From a virus: a stretch of DNA of 29,035 nucleotides. Where the stretch lies: IMG/VR virus record IMGVR_UViG_3300009183_004348, positions 1-29,035 of that record. One strand, written 5' to 3'. Shown here one piece after another: positions 1 to 8,572 of this stretch (the stretch's first letter is position 1; each line of letters begins with the position of its first letter). Made by a program: the position numbers and the translations under genes. The notes below the pieces were generated by a model. The model was not told where the DNA came from, did no database searches, and saw nothing but the letters and a program-made list of their open reading frames with translations.

Positions 1-174
1 AATCTTGACTTCGTTGTAGCCAGGGCAATCAACATAGCGGAACCTCCCGGGATCAAGATATACAACACGATAGTTGTCCCGAAGCGCACACGCCTCAATA
101 TTTTTGTAGGTCGTAACCACGCCATTAATTTGGTCATACAGATTATCCGTTACGATTAAGATTGTTTTTTGCAT
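1..174 (-). CDS. GT4-family glycosyltransferase, N-terminal fragment (cut by window edge)
   Basis: The start ATG is at 174 and the frame stays open to base 1, so only the first 58 residues are visible. They contain VTDNLYDQINGVVTTYKNIE and, later, YLDPGRFRYVDCPGYNEVKI. This is the typical N-terminal pattern of GT-B fold (GT4) glycosyltransferases: a glycine-rich acceptor loop with GVV, then a strand and a PGY motif. Such enzymes move a sugar from a nucleotide donor to a lipid or glycan. The gene follows the metallophosphoesterase by 66 nt, and similar pairs occur in bacterial lipid-sugar loci. The donor-binding C-terminal half is outside the window, so substrate cannot be judged. Confidence 0.8.
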   Translation of the reverse strand, partial: MQKTILIVTDNLYDQINGVVTTYKNIEACALRDNYRVVYLDPGRFRYVDCPGYNEVKI

Positions 175-240
175 TCACTTACTACCTTGAAACTGTCAAA
201 TTTTAACCAACTGGTCATTGTCGAACGTGCTCGTTCACAT

Positions 241-1080
241 TCAACTTGCGTAGGGAATTCCAGGGTCACTCTCCCCGGATTGTCCCTTGGATCGTTTACG
301 TGTACTGCCAGTATTATCAGTAACCACATTGTCGCTCTCCTGTGTCCACGTTACTATTTCCCAACGACCGTCATGATGTTCTACAAGTGCTGTACAACTT
401 TCGACCCAGTCGCCGTCATTCATATAAACAACACCATCTATTTCTTTAATCTCTGCATGATGTATGTGTCCGCATATTACTCCGTCATATCCACGTTTCT
501 TGCAATATGCTGCTAAATTCTTTTCAAATTGAAACATAAAGTCACTGGCTTTCTTAACTTTGTGTTTGAGATATTTACTAAGGCTCCAATAGCCAAACCC
601 AAGTTTATGACGCACCCAGTTAAAACGGCTGTTCCAGTCTAACACTACGTCATATAGTTTATCACCCAAAAATGCCAACCAAGGGGCAAGCCGAGTAATA
701 CCATCAAATAAATCACCATGTGTAACCAAATAATGTTTACCATTTGCACCTATATGTTCTGTTTGATTTTGTATTTCAATTAGACCAAAACTAAATCCAT
801 AGGGTATCATCGGGCGCAGGAATTCGTCATGATTTCCAGCCACGTATATAACGCGAGTGCCACGTTTAGCGTGACCAAGAACCCTACGAACGACATTGGT
901 ATGCGATTGTTTCCATCGCCATTTGTTCTGTTGAATTTTCCATGCATCGATAATATCTCCTACAAGATATAGTGTGTCGCATGAGTTATGTTTGAGGAAG
1001 TTGTTGAGCTTGTCTGCTTGACAATCTCTCGTACCTAAGTGTACGTCAGAAATAAAAATGCTACGATAAGTTTTCTGCAT
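241..1080 (-). CDS. LpxH-like metallophosphoesterase (UDP-2,3-diacylglucosamine hydrolase-like)
   Basis: This 279-residue protein has the full calcineurin-like metallophosphoesterase signature: SDVHLG (Asp12, His14), GDIID (Asp42), GNHD (Asn83, His84), THGDLFDG (His121) and GHIHH (His205, His207), which together bind two metal ions. Spacing and length fit the LpxH/UDP-2,3-diacylglucosamine pyrophosphatase-like subfamily that is often paired with a GT4 glycosyltransferase, as here. Lipid A enzymes and related phospholipid-headgroup hydrolases share this fold, so the substrate is inferred. No Shine-Dalgarno sequence precedes the ATG. Instead GATAAATA sits 5 nt upstream, which would start the transcript at the ATG itself. 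A role in remodelling host envelope lipids or glycans is plausible. Confidence 0.85.
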   Translation of the reverse strand: MQKTYRSIFISDVHLGTRDCQADKLNNFLKHNSCDTLYLVGDIIDAWKIQQNKWRWKQSHTNVVRRVLGHAKRGTRVIYVAGNHDEFLRPMIPYGFSFGLIEIQNQTEHIGANGKHYLVTHGDLFDGITRLAPWLAFLGDKLYDVVLDWNSRFNWVRHKLGFGYWSLSKYLKHKVKKASDFMFQFEKNLAAYCKKRGYDGVICGHIHHAEIKEIDGVVYMNDGDWVESCTALVEHHDGRWEIVTWTQESDNVVTDNTGSTRKRSKGQSGESDPGIPYAS

Positions 1081-1085
1081 AGCAG

Positions 1086-1093
1086 TATTTATC
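1086..1093 (-). promoter_or_regulatory. T4-type late promoter element GATAAATA
   Basis: On the minus strand GATAAATA is followed by CTGCT and then the ATG of the metallophosphoesterase gene. T4 late promoters use TATAAATA at about -13 to -6, which places +1 on the A of the ATG and predicts a leaderless mRNA. The motif is seen directly; its use is inferred. Confidence 0.55.
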
Positions 1094-1132
1094 GTAGCAT
1101 GGTGTGTGTAGTGTTACACTTGTGTTACAGAT

Positions 1133-1291
1133 TTAAATCTTTACCAATGTCCACTTAGCTGTAAATGGTTTACCTTCGGCCTTGTGTTTCAGTATCTTTG
1201 CGAACTCTTTTTTACGAAGTTCGGCGATGGTTTCTGTATCATGGTCGACGCAAGCCCTGTACAGTTTAGCGAGTAGCTTTTTCTGTTTCAT
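1133..1291 (-). CDS. Small basic protein, 52 aa, unknown function
   Basis: A 52-codon ORF between the autotransporter and the phosphoesterase, starting [18 protein letters not shown] and ending [10 protein letters not shown]. The ATG has a strong Shine-Dalgarno sequence (AAGGAGG, 8 nt spacing) and a late-promoter-like GATAAATA about 20 nt further upstream, which together make it convincing as a gene despite its size. It is lysine-rich with predicted helical character and has no signal peptide or membrane segment. I do not recognise the family. It fills most of the 237-nt gap between its neighbours. Confidence 0.72.
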   Translation of the reverse strand: MKQKKLLAKLYRACVDHDTETIAELRKKEFAKILKHKAEGKPFTAKWTLVKI

Positions 1292-1311
1292 GGTTGTGTC
1301 CTCCTTACAAA

Positions 1312-1319
1312 TATTTATC
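1312..1319 (-). promoter_or_regulatory. T4-type late promoter element GATAAATA upstream of the 52-aa ORF
   Basis: GATAAATA overlaps the TGA stop of the autotransporter gene and is followed by TTTGTAAGGAGG and the ATG at 1291. The distance is suitable for a short leader that includes the ribosome binding site. Overlap of late-promoter motifs with the preceding stop codon recurs at 10108-10115 and 17164-17171. Confidence 0.55.
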
Positions 1320-4056
1320 AGAAACCTACTGTATAGGTCAATGCTCCTGACTTAATACCAGACTGCTGCTGGTAACCAACGCTTAGGCCAAGTACCTGAT
1401 TTGGAGTAACATCATAGCTAACCCCAGCACCAATTACAGGAGTAGTTGAACCAGAACCTGTTAATGGTGTGCTAAAGTTTTGTAGACCAATGATATTACT
1501 TGTTCCACTTAGTGTGCCCTGTTTGTTGACCAAGTTCTTGATAACACCAGCGGATACAAATCCACTCCACTTGTCATCAAAGTCATGGCTAACATTAGCG
1601 CCAACTAACAAATCTGTTTTAGCCTGTGTTATACTGTTATAGGTAACAGGGTAAGTAGCACCTGTTTCTGTATAACCATTCGTGTTAAAGTTAGTTTGAC
1701 GAACCCCAATATAAGGACTGATATTAGTTCTGTTGGTTAACGGTGTTGTGTAACTGGCCTTAACTTGATAAGCATTGCCGTTAGTAGAAGTCTTGCCCTG
1801 TGCTGATTCTGAATACAAGGAACCTTCACGGTTAACACTTAGATTGCTGGAAGCTGTTGCAGCCGCAGCACTGATAGTTAGACCTTCACCATCGCCATCT
1901 GCATTCCAGTTGGCAAATACACCAACTAATGGATTAGCAGAATCTTTAACTCCACCGACCACTAAGTCGCCAAAGCTCTTGTCAGCAAATGCGCCAACAC
2001 GCCAGTGTTTGTCAATCTTCTTACCAATAGTCAATGAACCTGATTGGATCTTGCCTGCACCGTCTGTAGTAAAGCGTGAACCTGCGCTAATGCACATACC
2101 GTTCTCACCAAACATTGAACAGTCGTAGTTCAAACCACCACCAAGATTAGACATCTTTAGTGTGTTTATACTTGACAAGCTACCAGCAGTTTGTGTAATG
2201 CCGTTCATTGTGGCAGCAGAGCTCGGAGTAATTTCAACAGCAACATCATTGGCGCCTTGTACAATGCCAAATCCTAATGGACTGATATTGTCTGGGCTAA
2301 AACCAACCAATGAATAGTTGCCGTTTAATGTGCCTGCTGTTAAGAATGTATACTTGCCATATTGGTACGGTCCAGCAGCAGAATTAAATGCCACTGCGCC
2401 TGCAAGATTAGCAGTACCAGCGACTTCTAATTTCTGTATGGTGCCAGGAGCAATATTTAAAACTGTAGTACCGGTAGGAGATTGTGTATAATTGCCTACT
2501 GTTACTGTGCTGCCTGCACCTGTAAGATTATAAGTACCGCTGTTGTTTACACCGCCAACTGTACCACCTGTGTAATTAAATGTACCTGAGTTGGTAACAT
2601 TACCTGTTGCGCCGCCACTCATTGCAAATGTATTAGAGTTAGTAACACTGCCTGTTGTACCACCACCAATGGCCAACACACCTGTGTTGCTGATATTACC
2701 GGTAACGCCACCGTTTACTACAGCAGCACCACTGTTGGTAATATCACCAGTTGTGCCACTGTTAACAGTAAGCCCTCCAGCATTGGTAATAGCACCAGTA
2801 GTACCAGTGTTAGTAAATGACCCAGTTGAATTGTTTGTAACACTGCCAGTTGTTCCGCTGTTAGTAAATGTGCCACTATTAGTTACTGTAGTTGTTGTAC
2901 CAGTATTGGTAAATGTACCTATGTTGCCTACAGTACCTGTTGTACCTGCATTAGTAAATGTATCAGCGTTAGTTACATTACCAGTCGTACCTGTTGATGC
3001 ATTAGTAAATGTACCGCTGGTATTTGTAACAGCGCCAGTAGTAGCATTGTTGGTAAAAGTACCTGTATTGGTAACATCACCATTAGTACCATTGTTAGTA
3101 TATGTTCCAGCATTGGTAACTTCTAATGTAGTTGTTCCTGTTGGGTTAGTAGCTGTTGTGCCAGCAGCATTGTTAACTGCCACAGGACCTGTCGGTGCTG
3201 GTGGTGTTGGGTCGGGTGTTGGAGTAGGAGTTACTACTGCTTCAACTGCTGCTTGGATTGTAGGATCGTTGGATACAATAGCACCGAACGTTTGACCATT
3301 TTTAAGTGTAGTACCCTGTTGTCCGCTGACTAATAGAATCGGACTTAATGCTGTATCACCAAGATTAAAGTCACCAATACCCAGTGTGTAGGTACCATCT
3401 GCTAAAACTTCATATGACGCTACCTGCCAACCGGAGCTACCATAACTGCCCACGCTCCAGTTACCAGCACCAGTATTAATAGCACCAAGTACGCTGTAGT
3501 TTTGTACATAGCCGTTGATCTTAGGTGTAGCACCACCGGAAGTTGCTACCAAGCTGGTTAAGCTGGTATCGTTCCATGGTGTGTAGTCTGTGGCTACAAA
3601 GTTCCAAGCAAGAGTAAACTTAGTGCCTGCTGTTAAATTTAATCCGCTGTAGTACATGTATGATGCATTAGTTGGAGTAGTCTGTCCGCCTGCTGCCTTG
3701 GCTACTAAGAAACTTTGAATAGATGCTTTATCGCTAACACTAAGACCAAAGTTACTGGCCATAGTATTATACATTGTTGAACCAGTTGGCTGTAGTGCTG
3801 CCATGTAGTTTCCACTGTAGGGATTAATTGACCAAGTATTACCGCCACCTGGTGTATAGTTGGTCATAGCACTAACAATGTTAGCACCTTTACCTTGACT
3901 ATTCCATTGTGTGGCTGATTGCGCACCTGTTGACGGACTTAGTGTCCAACCAGTTAATCCACTGTCAGTGAATCCCAAGTTAATACCGTCTGCTAATGCT
4001 GACGAGGCAATTACAGTGGCCATAGCTATGGCCAACAGATTTCTTTTGAATTTCAT
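1318..4056 (-). CDS. Autotransporter-type adhesin with 15-residue repeats and C-terminal beta-barrel
   Basis: This 912-residue protein starts with a signal peptide ([20 protein letters not shown], cleavage near ALA-DG). An N-terminal passenger region of about 250 residues is followed by a [15 protein letters not shown] hinge (about 276-291). Then come 13 degenerate repeats of about 15 residues built on VTNxGTFTNxGTTG (about 312-516), and a C-terminal domain from about residue 630 that looks like an autotransporter beta-barrel: alternating beta strands ending in YTVGF with a terminal Phe, as BAM substrates have. It is expected to insert into the host outer membrane and expose the repeat stalk. 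It shares a 12-nt leader box with csgF and lies directly downstream of the curli-like genes, suggesting co-expression. A surface autotransporter is unusual for a phage. The passenger ligand is unknown. Confidence 0.83.
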   Translation of the reverse strand: MKFKRNLLAIAMATVIASSALADGINLGFTDSGLTGWTLSPSTGAQSATQWNSQGKGANIVSAMTNYTPGGGNTWSINPYSGNYMAALQPTGSTMYNTMASNFGLSVSDKASIQSFLVAKAAGGQTTPTNASYMYYSGLNLTAGTKFTLAWNFVATDYTPWNDTSLTSLVATSGGATPKINGYVQNYSVLGAINTGAGNWSVGSYGSSGWQVASYEVLADGTYTLGIGDFNLGDTALSPILLVSGQQGTTLKNGQTFGAIVSNDPTIQAAVEAVVTPTPTPDPTPPAPTGPVAVNNAAGTTATNPTGTTTLEVTNAGTYTNNGTNGDVTNTGTFTNNATTGAVTNTSGTFTNASTGTTGNVTNADTFTNAGTTGTVGNIGTFTNTGTTTTVTNSGTFTNSGTTGSVTNNSTGSFTNTGTTGAITNAGGLTVNSGTTGDITNSGAAVVNGGVTGNISNTGVLAIGGGTTGSVTNSNTFAMSGGATGNVTNSGTFNYTGGTVGGVNNSGTYNLTGAGSTVTVGNYTQSPTGTTVLNIAPGTIQKLEVAGTANLAGAVAFNSAAGPYQYGKYTFLTAGTLNGNYSLVGFSPDNISPLGFGIVQGANDVAVEITPSSAATMNGITQTAGSLSSINTLKMSNLGGGLNYDCSMFGENGMCISAGSRFTTDGAGKIQSGSLTIGKKIDKHWRVGAFADKSFGDLVVGGVKDSANPLVGVFANWNADGDGEGLTISAAAATASSNLSVNREGSLYSESAQGKTSTNGNAYQVKASYTTPLTNRTNISPYIGVRQTNFNTNGYTETGATYPVTYNSITQAKTDLLVGANVSHDFDDKWSGFVSAGVIKNLVNKQGTLSGTSNIIGLQNFSTPLTGSGSTTPVIGAGVSYDVTPNQVLGLSVGYQQQSGIKSGALTYTVGF
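2509..3123 (-). repeat. Tandem repeats of about 45 bp coding the autotransporter stalk
   Basis: Thirteen imperfect units of 15-18 codons encode VTN-x-GTFTN-x-GTTG variants. Units near the middle are closest to one another, while the last five drift (for example [18 protein letters not shown]). The repeats are coding, with no conserved spacers. They create long spurious open frames on the plus strand. Confidence 0.85.
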
Positions 4057-4062
4057 TTCCGA

Positions 4063-4093
4063 TTTCGCTCCCGGTTATGTATTTCTATTTAAA
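4063..4093 (-). promoter_or_regulatory. Late-promoter-like TTTAAATAG and shared CCGGGAGCGAAA leader box
   Basis: Upstream of the autotransporter ATG (4056), the minus strand shows TTTAAATAG (4085-4093) and then CCGGGAGCGAAA (4063-4074), which carries the GGGAG ribosome binding site. The same 12 nt precede csgF at 9053-9064, where a TTAAATAC element lies in a comparable position. This suggests that the first and last genes of the surface block share promoter and leader type. Confidence 0.55.
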
Positions 4094-4138
4094 CGAATGT
4101 ACCCAATCTTAAAATGCTGGGTTAATAAAAGTATAATA

Positions 4139-5455
4139 TTACTGTCTTACTGTTATTGGTGCACATCCACCTGCGGTAACACAGGTAGTAGTGATGTTGT
4201 AAATTGCTCCACCATTTTGTATCATGTCAATGCTTGCTCCACCACCGTTATTGATTAATTCTATAGTGGCTTTATTTTGTGTGTTGCCTTGTTGTACAGA
4301 TGACACTGAATGATTATTACCTGTTAGCTTAAGATCAAGGTAATGCTGTCCGGAATCTTTCTGTACTGCGTTAACACTATTGCTACTACCATTAACTGTG
4401 ACAAACATTAGTTTATTACCATTGTCTGTTTGTTTTGCCGTAACATTATTGGTATTGCCAGTGATGGTAGTTTCCATATAATGGCCACCAACACCGCCTG
4501 CATTAGTCTGCTGTGTAGTTAGAGTGTTACCGCTTCCGTTAATGTCTGTAGAAAGATAGTGTCCGTTAGTGCCTATGGCTATTCCCTGTGTCGTTCTTGC
4601 CTGATTTAAATTTAGTGTGTTTGTGTCTCCAACTACACGCAGATTAATTTCATTGCTGCCGGGATCAGTTGTTACCCCCTGACGAATAGTTATGTTGTTG
4701 TAATTGCCCTGTATCTTAGCAGCTTGTTGGCCAATGCCTTTGATAGTGCCGCGACCGGCTTGATCAATAACGACAGTATTATTGTTACCAATTTGATCGA
4801 TGTGTATAGAAGCATCTGCATAACTTCTGGCACGATAAGAATCTACACGAGCCTGTTGCTGTGTGGTAATTGAAGAACTGTATTGTGGTGCGGGAGGCGC
4901 AAAATAGGTAGTGTCAGTAGCTAACGATGCTGTGGGTACAATGGTCCAATATGTAGAGCTGGGAGTGTACCACTGGAAGTTTACCATCTGCCCGCCACCA
5001 TTTTCGTAATACATTATTTCTACAGGCATAACGCCAGCAGTCAATGTAATAGCACCAGATCTAAAATCTCCACCGCTTTCTATCCAACTGTTGACTACAA
5101 ATACATTATTAACTTTGATGCGGATACCGTCATCGGCCTGGCCACCAAAATAGTAGGTACCAGATGTTGGAATATTAATATAGCCGTAGAAGCGAACTAT
5201 AAAACCATCACTACGGGTAGGGAGACCGGCTCCGCTACTGGTAGTCAATCCTACGGTGTTTACAGTGCCTGTAGTTAACAGTGTACGATTAATGATGTTT
5301 CCAGCAGCATCCTGAGTATATCCTGGCTGAGCTCCACCGGCAAGATAATTTTGATAGTTAAGACCTGCGGTTCCTGCTGCCAGAGTCGTAGGAACAAACG
5401 CTGAAAATACAGGTGTGTGTAATAGAAAGAATAATGTGATTATTAGACGTTTCAT
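4139..5455 (-). CDS. PA14 domain-curlin repeat fusion, secreted
   Basis: This 438-residue protein has a signal peptide (MKRLIITLFFLLHTPVFSA) and then a PA14-like beta-barrel (about 30-165; hallmarks FYGYINIPTSGTYYFGG, DDGIRIKVNN, YYENGGG), a fold that usually binds carbohydrate. From about 196 to the end there are curlin-type repeats with the Q-x-G-x-x-N pattern (IDQIGNNNTVVIDQAGRG, TTQQTNAGG, AVQKDSGQ, SVQQGNTQN). The last 20 residues contain two Cys. The curlin part should be passed through CsgG and join an amyloid-like fibre; the PA14 part could be the binding tip. Its start overlaps the FecR gene stop by 4 nt (ATGA), implying coupled translation. Domain identification is by eye; the fibre-tip role is inferred. 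Confidence 0.78.
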   Translation of the reverse strand: MKRLIITLFFLLHTPVFSAFVPTTLAAGTAGLNYQNYLAGGAQPGYTQDAAGNIINRTLLTTGTVNTVGLTTSSGAGLPTRSDGFIVRFYGYINIPTSGTYYFGGQADDGIRIKVNNVFVVNSWIESGGDFRSGAITLTAGVMPVEIMYYENGGGQMVNFQWYTPSSTYWTIVPTASLATDTTYFAPPAPQYSSSITTQQQARVDSYRARSYADASIHIDQIGNNNTVVIDQAGRGTIKGIGQQAAKIQGNYNNITIRQGVTTDPGSNEINLRVVGDTNTLNLNQARTTQGIAIGTNGHYLSTDINGSGNTLTTQQTNAGGVGGHYMETTITGNTNNVTAKQTDNGNKLMFVTVNGSSNSVNAVQKDSGQHYLDLKLTGNNHSVSSVQQGNTQNKATIELINNGGGASIDMIQNGGAIYNITTTCVTAGGCAPITVRQ

Positions 5456-6579
5456 TTTTGTATTAGGGTAATAATAGTACCGCCGCCGCTGTTAACACGA
5501 TTCTTAAATTCTAAACTACCCTGTGTTTGATAGATAGTTGAACTTTGACGTGTTGGTGTAGTTACGCATTGGATATCGCTGCCCGTGTCGCGGCATAGTG
5601 TAACCTTAGGTTCGTCTAATTCAACTGTGATACCCGATGTTGCTACATAATCCGGTAACAGTCCGCCTTTGGCTGTGTTTAATAAATTCAATTGCGCTTT
5701 CATTTGTGAGTCAAGTATATCCAATATATTGGCAAGGAAATCTTGGTCAAGGAAATTGCGACTTAGTTTGTCTTGAAATATTTCTTTTTGTTGTGCGTCA
5801 AGAGCATTAGTTAACCCTTGTTCTTTTAAGAAGTCAACGTCTAATGCTGACTTCATTAATTTTTTCTGTTGTTCTTTATCATCTTGATTAAGTTCTTTAG
5901 GCGGTGCAACAATCAACATATTGTTAATAGCATTTTCGCTGAGATTTAATATCACTGGTTTCTGCGGAAGTGTGCTACGACTGTCTACTTTAGTTGCTTG
6001 GAAAGGTTGATTAAGGATAACACTGCCAGCATCAGTAATAACTTCAATCTCACCTGTCTTACAGTTTAGTTCAATGTCACGAACATTACGAGTGCTGCGA
6101 TCATTAGGGCAGCTGGGCAGTAGAATAACAGTACTGCGACCAAGCTCATCTACTGTAGCAGTAAAATCAGTACCACGAACAGCAATAGTAGCGGTAGGGG
6201 TATTGATTGCGACTTTATTAGGATTATTATGAGCAATAGCACCTGAAGCGTACCTAACAGTGCCTTGAGCCATGTTGAGAGCAAGTTTACCAGCCGCGGG
6301 CTTTTTAGGATCGTAGACAAAGTCGTCGATAACCAATTTACTATTTTCGTTAACCTGGACTTTAGTATTATCTTCAAAGGTTATGCCCACCTTGCCCTGC
6401 GCAGTCTTTACGGCGTCGTTCATCTCCACGCCGGTACCTTTCGAGCCTGTCAGGCTTTGTGCCTTTCGTTGAATAGATGGTGGGGTATTGATCTGTTCCG
6501 TTACGGTTCCTATTGCTGAGTAACATAGCTCGTATGTACCCAGCAATATTATCGTTATTATAAACAGCCATGGTTTCAT
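5452..6579 (-). CDS. FecR-domain periplasmic or surface protein
   Basis: I chose the ATG at 6579 because GAGGAG lies just before it and it opens a signal peptide directly (MKPWLFIITIILLGTYELCY). The in-frame ATG at 6591 is also possible. The FecR domain spans about residues 40-155 and includes VKTAQGKVGITFEDNTKVQV, LNMAQGTVRYASG and INTPTATIAVRGTDFTATVD. The rest is helical and charged (EQQKKLMKSALDVDFLKEQ), ending in a small beta-rich part. Proteins with such extracytoplasmic FecR domains are often linked to surface assembly rather than iron signalling, and no sigma-factor partner is present here. It sits between two curlin-repeat genes, so a chaperone or scaffold role for the fibre is a guess. 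Confidence 0.75.
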   Translation of the reverse strand: MKPWLFIITIILLGTYELCYSAIGTVTEQINTPPSIQRKAQSLTGSKGTGVEMNDAVKTAQGKVGITFEDNTKVQVNENSKLVIDDFVYDPKKPAAGKLALNMAQGTVRYASGAIAHNNPNKVAINTPTATIAVRGTDFTATVDELGRSTVILLPSCPNDRSTRNVRDIELNCKTGEIEVITDAGSVILNQPFQATKVDSRSTLPQKPVILNLSENAINNMLIVAPPKELNQDDKEQQKKLMKSALDVDFLKEQGLTNALDAQQKEIFQDKLSRNFLDQDFLANILDILDSQMKAQLNLLNTAKGGLLPDYVATSGITVELDEPKVTLCRDTGSDIQCVTTPTRQSSTIYQTQGSLEFKNRVNSGGGTIITLIQK

Positions 6580-6613
6580 GTGTCTCCTCATTTAAACCAC
6601 CTTCACACGATTA

Positions 6614-7453
6614 TTAATTACGTGTGATGATACTAAATGTATTGCCACTACCGACACTCTTAAGACCAATAGTTGTATCAATACTTCCACTCTGTGTAGT
6701 TGTAACTGTATTACCAGAACCAGTTAGGTCAATGCCAGCATTATGCCCATTAGCACCGCCACCACTTTGTGTTACTGTAACGGTATTACTTGCACCAACT
6801 GCTGTGACATTAACAGTTCCCTTATCACCAGTTAAGTCTGTATAGACTTTATTGTTTGTACCGCCACTGGTTGTAATAGTCTGTGTAGTGCTGTCTGCAT
6901 TAGCTCTGATACCTAAGATACCTGCACCGCCGGTTTGTGTAGCATTTAGAGTATTACCAGTACCTGTTAAGTTAATCATAGCTGTGTTACCGCCATTGGC
7001 CTGACTAATATTAACTTGGGTATTGGCCGCGGTTCCTTGACCGTTGGCATTAATATTGATCAATCCAGTGTTGGTTCCACCTGTGGCATTGTATGTTAAA
7101 TTAACTCCAACTCCGCTGACTACTGTACTGTCAATGCCAAGGCTTAATGTGTTGCCTGCGCCAATCTGTGTAATGGTAACATTATTGCTATCGCCATAGA
7201 TCGTTGCTGCATCAGTTTTCAAACCATTGGTACCTTGAATGCTTTTTGTAGTAGCATTATAGTTGGCTGTACCGACACCCTTGACTTGATTATTGGCACC
7301 ATCTTGAGTCATAGTAACGGTAGCATTATCTCCGCTTTGGTCAATGTAAATGCTATTGTCCACAGCAAAGCCCAATCCTGGCATCGCAGACAGAATCAGA
7401 ATTGTGAATAATTTTCTCGACAATTCACCAGCGCCTTTTTTGCTTCTATTCAT
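6614..7453 (-). CDS. Curlin-repeat (CsgA/CsgB-like) fibre subunit
   Basis: This 279-residue protein has a basic N-terminus and a hydrophobic signal segment (about 14-30, ending GLGFA). Its mature part is almost entirely Asn/Gln/Gly/Thr-rich curlin-type repeats: YIDQSGDNATVTMTQDG, ITQIGAGNTLSLG, NISQANGGNTAMINLTG, VTQSGGGANG and TTQSGSIDTT. Strands alternate with Q-x-G-x-x-N turns, as in the CsgA/CsgB amyloid fold. Length is greater than E. coli CsgA (about 150), so it probably has more rungs. It follows csgF-csgG by a 248-nt gap with its own structured leader. It is the obvious client of the encoded CsgG pore. Whether it forms amyloid is not shown by the sequence. Confidence 0.82.
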   Translation of the reverse strand: MNRSKKGAGELSRKLFTILILSAMPGLGFAVDNSIYIDQSGDNATVTMTQDGANNQVKGVGTANYNATTKSIQGTNGLKTDAATIYGDSNNVTITQIGAGNTLSLGIDSTVVSGVGVNLTYNATGGTNTGLININANGQGTAANTQVNISQANGGNTAMINLTGTGNTLNATQTGGAGILGIRANADSTTQTITTSGGTNNKVYTDLTGDKGTVNVTAVGASNTVTVTQSGGGANGHNAGIDLTGSGNTVTTTQSGSIDTTIGLKSVGSGNTFSIITRN

Positions 7454-7701
7454 TTTGTTTACATATTAGACTACTTTATCGTCTAATCGCTCCTTGGGCA
7501 GTGCCCATTAATGTACTTTTAATTTCCTTTGTGTTTTCCCATTACCTCGACAGTTGTTAAAATGAAAACACATTTATTTTAACATGACTTACGTTTCTCT
7601 ACGTTACTACAAAAATATTTAAGTGCCTATACCTAAATGTTATACTCCGCTGTTAAATTTCCAACACTGTTAAAAATCTAACATGTTGTAAAACCAACAC
7701 C
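7454..7701 (-). promoter_or_regulatory. Structured intergenic leader between csgG and the curlin gene
   Basis: This 248-nt AT-rich gap holds no ORF that I can support. On the minus strand it contains TTAAATATT (late-promoter-like) and a perfect 8-bp inverted repeat GTTAAAAT/ATTTTAAC (7556-7563 with 7576-7583). A Shine-Dalgarno sequence AAGGAGC lies at 7489-7495, followed by a 7-bp hairpin ATTAGAC/GTCTAAT (7465-7471 with 7481-7487). The Shine-Dalgarno sequence is about 35 nt from the ATG, but only about 12 nt if the hairpin is folded out, so the hairpin may bring it into range. Confidence 0.5.
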
Positions 7702-8571
7702 TTATTTTGTTTCTGGAACAACTTCTGGTGCTATTGGCTCAGGTTCAAATCCGGAACCTTTATGCCAGACTTTTTCAACTGGTGGGTATTTAAATTCCCA
7801 AACACCTTTCTTAGCACCTTCTTTAATTAATTCAACTACTGCCATTTCGACTGTTGCTTTAACTGCGTATGTGCCTGGCTCGTTAATTGTTAATCCTGCT
7901 TCTGCTTCAAATGATTGTGTTGCGTTATCAAAAAACTTTAATGCTGATACTGAGTCTGCTGTTGATAATATGGTTTTCTGTACAGTTACAGTGGCCAATA
8001 CTTTACCTGTATTAACACTGACAGCACGTACACTGACTGTTACAATGTCCTGACTCCACTGTGTTTGTTTACCAATACCAAATATACGCATACCAGCACC
8101 ACCACTATTGGTACTTGCATCGTAGCCCACAATTCCGCCTTCTATGATCATGCCAGCAAACTGCATTGGCATCAAGGGCTTGGCATTAGGCCCTTCGTAG
8201 GCTTCACGCATCTGACGAATAATAGTACGTTCTTTGGTCAAATTGTCAATACCCACACGTTCGACAACATCAAACCATTTACCCTGTCCAACATTTTGAA
8301 GTGATTGGATTAGGAATGTTTCAGCACCCTGTGTAACTGCTGTTGACAAACTGGCTACGTTAGCCTGTGGTCGACGCTGTCCTGTTTTATCTTGGAAACT
8401 GTAAACTGCTACGCTGACTGGTTTGCCAGTAGCAGGCGGAGGCAGTGTTTCAAATTCCTTTTTCAACATGCTGGTAGTCAACGCAGGTTTCTGTTCGCTC
8501 AAGCCTGTGCTTTGGATCATTGCGCATCCAGTTAGTTGCACCAGAAGTAAAGTTAACAATAGCTGTCTCAT
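7702..8571 (-). CDS. csgG: CsgG, curli outer-membrane secretion channel lipoprotein
   Basis: I place the start at the ATG at 8571, one base after the csgF stop, which gives a 289-residue lipoprotein with a clear lipobox (LVQLTGC). The sequence follows CsgG throughout: PVSVAVYSFQDKTGQRRP, the helix before KWFDVVERVGIDNLTKER, then IIEGGIVGYDASTNSGG and TVTVQKTILSTADSVS in the pore-forming region. CsgG forms a nonameric outer-membrane pore for unfolded curlin subunits. Phage CsgG homologues are known in marine T4-like phages, but here the client fibre genes are also present. No CsgE adaptor is recognisable. In-frame ATG 8583 would move the start 4 codons into csgF and is less likely. Confidence 0.93.
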   Translation of the reverse strand: MRQLLLTLLLVQLTGCAMIQSTGLSEQKPALTTSMLKKEFETLPPPATGKPVSVAVYSFQDKTGQRRPQANVASLSTAVTQGAETFLIQSLQNVGQGKWFDVVERVGIDNLTKERTIIRQMREAYEGPNAKPLMPMQFAGMIIEGGIVGYDASTNSGGAGMRIFGIGKQTQWSQDIVTVSVRAVSVNTGKVLATVTVQKTILSTADSVSALKFFDNATQSFEAEAGLTINEPGTYAVKATVEMAVVELIKEGAKKGVWEFKYPPVEKVWHKGSGFEPEPIAPEVVPETK

Positions 8572-8572
8572 A

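Noticed and set aside
2509-3123. Regular repeats as a CRISPR array
   Set aside because: Units are coding and degenerate, with no unique spacers or conserved direct repeat.
2591-3295. Long plus-strand open frame, 234 codons, Val/Pro-rich
   Set aside because: It lies antisense to the 45-bp repeats of the autotransporter; the repeat unit simply lacks stops in that frame. Low complexity and no ribosome site.
6150-6571. Two minus-strand frames inside the FecR-domain gene
   Set aside because: Low-complexity Leu/Ile or Arg-rich translations in alternative frames of a gene with clear domains.
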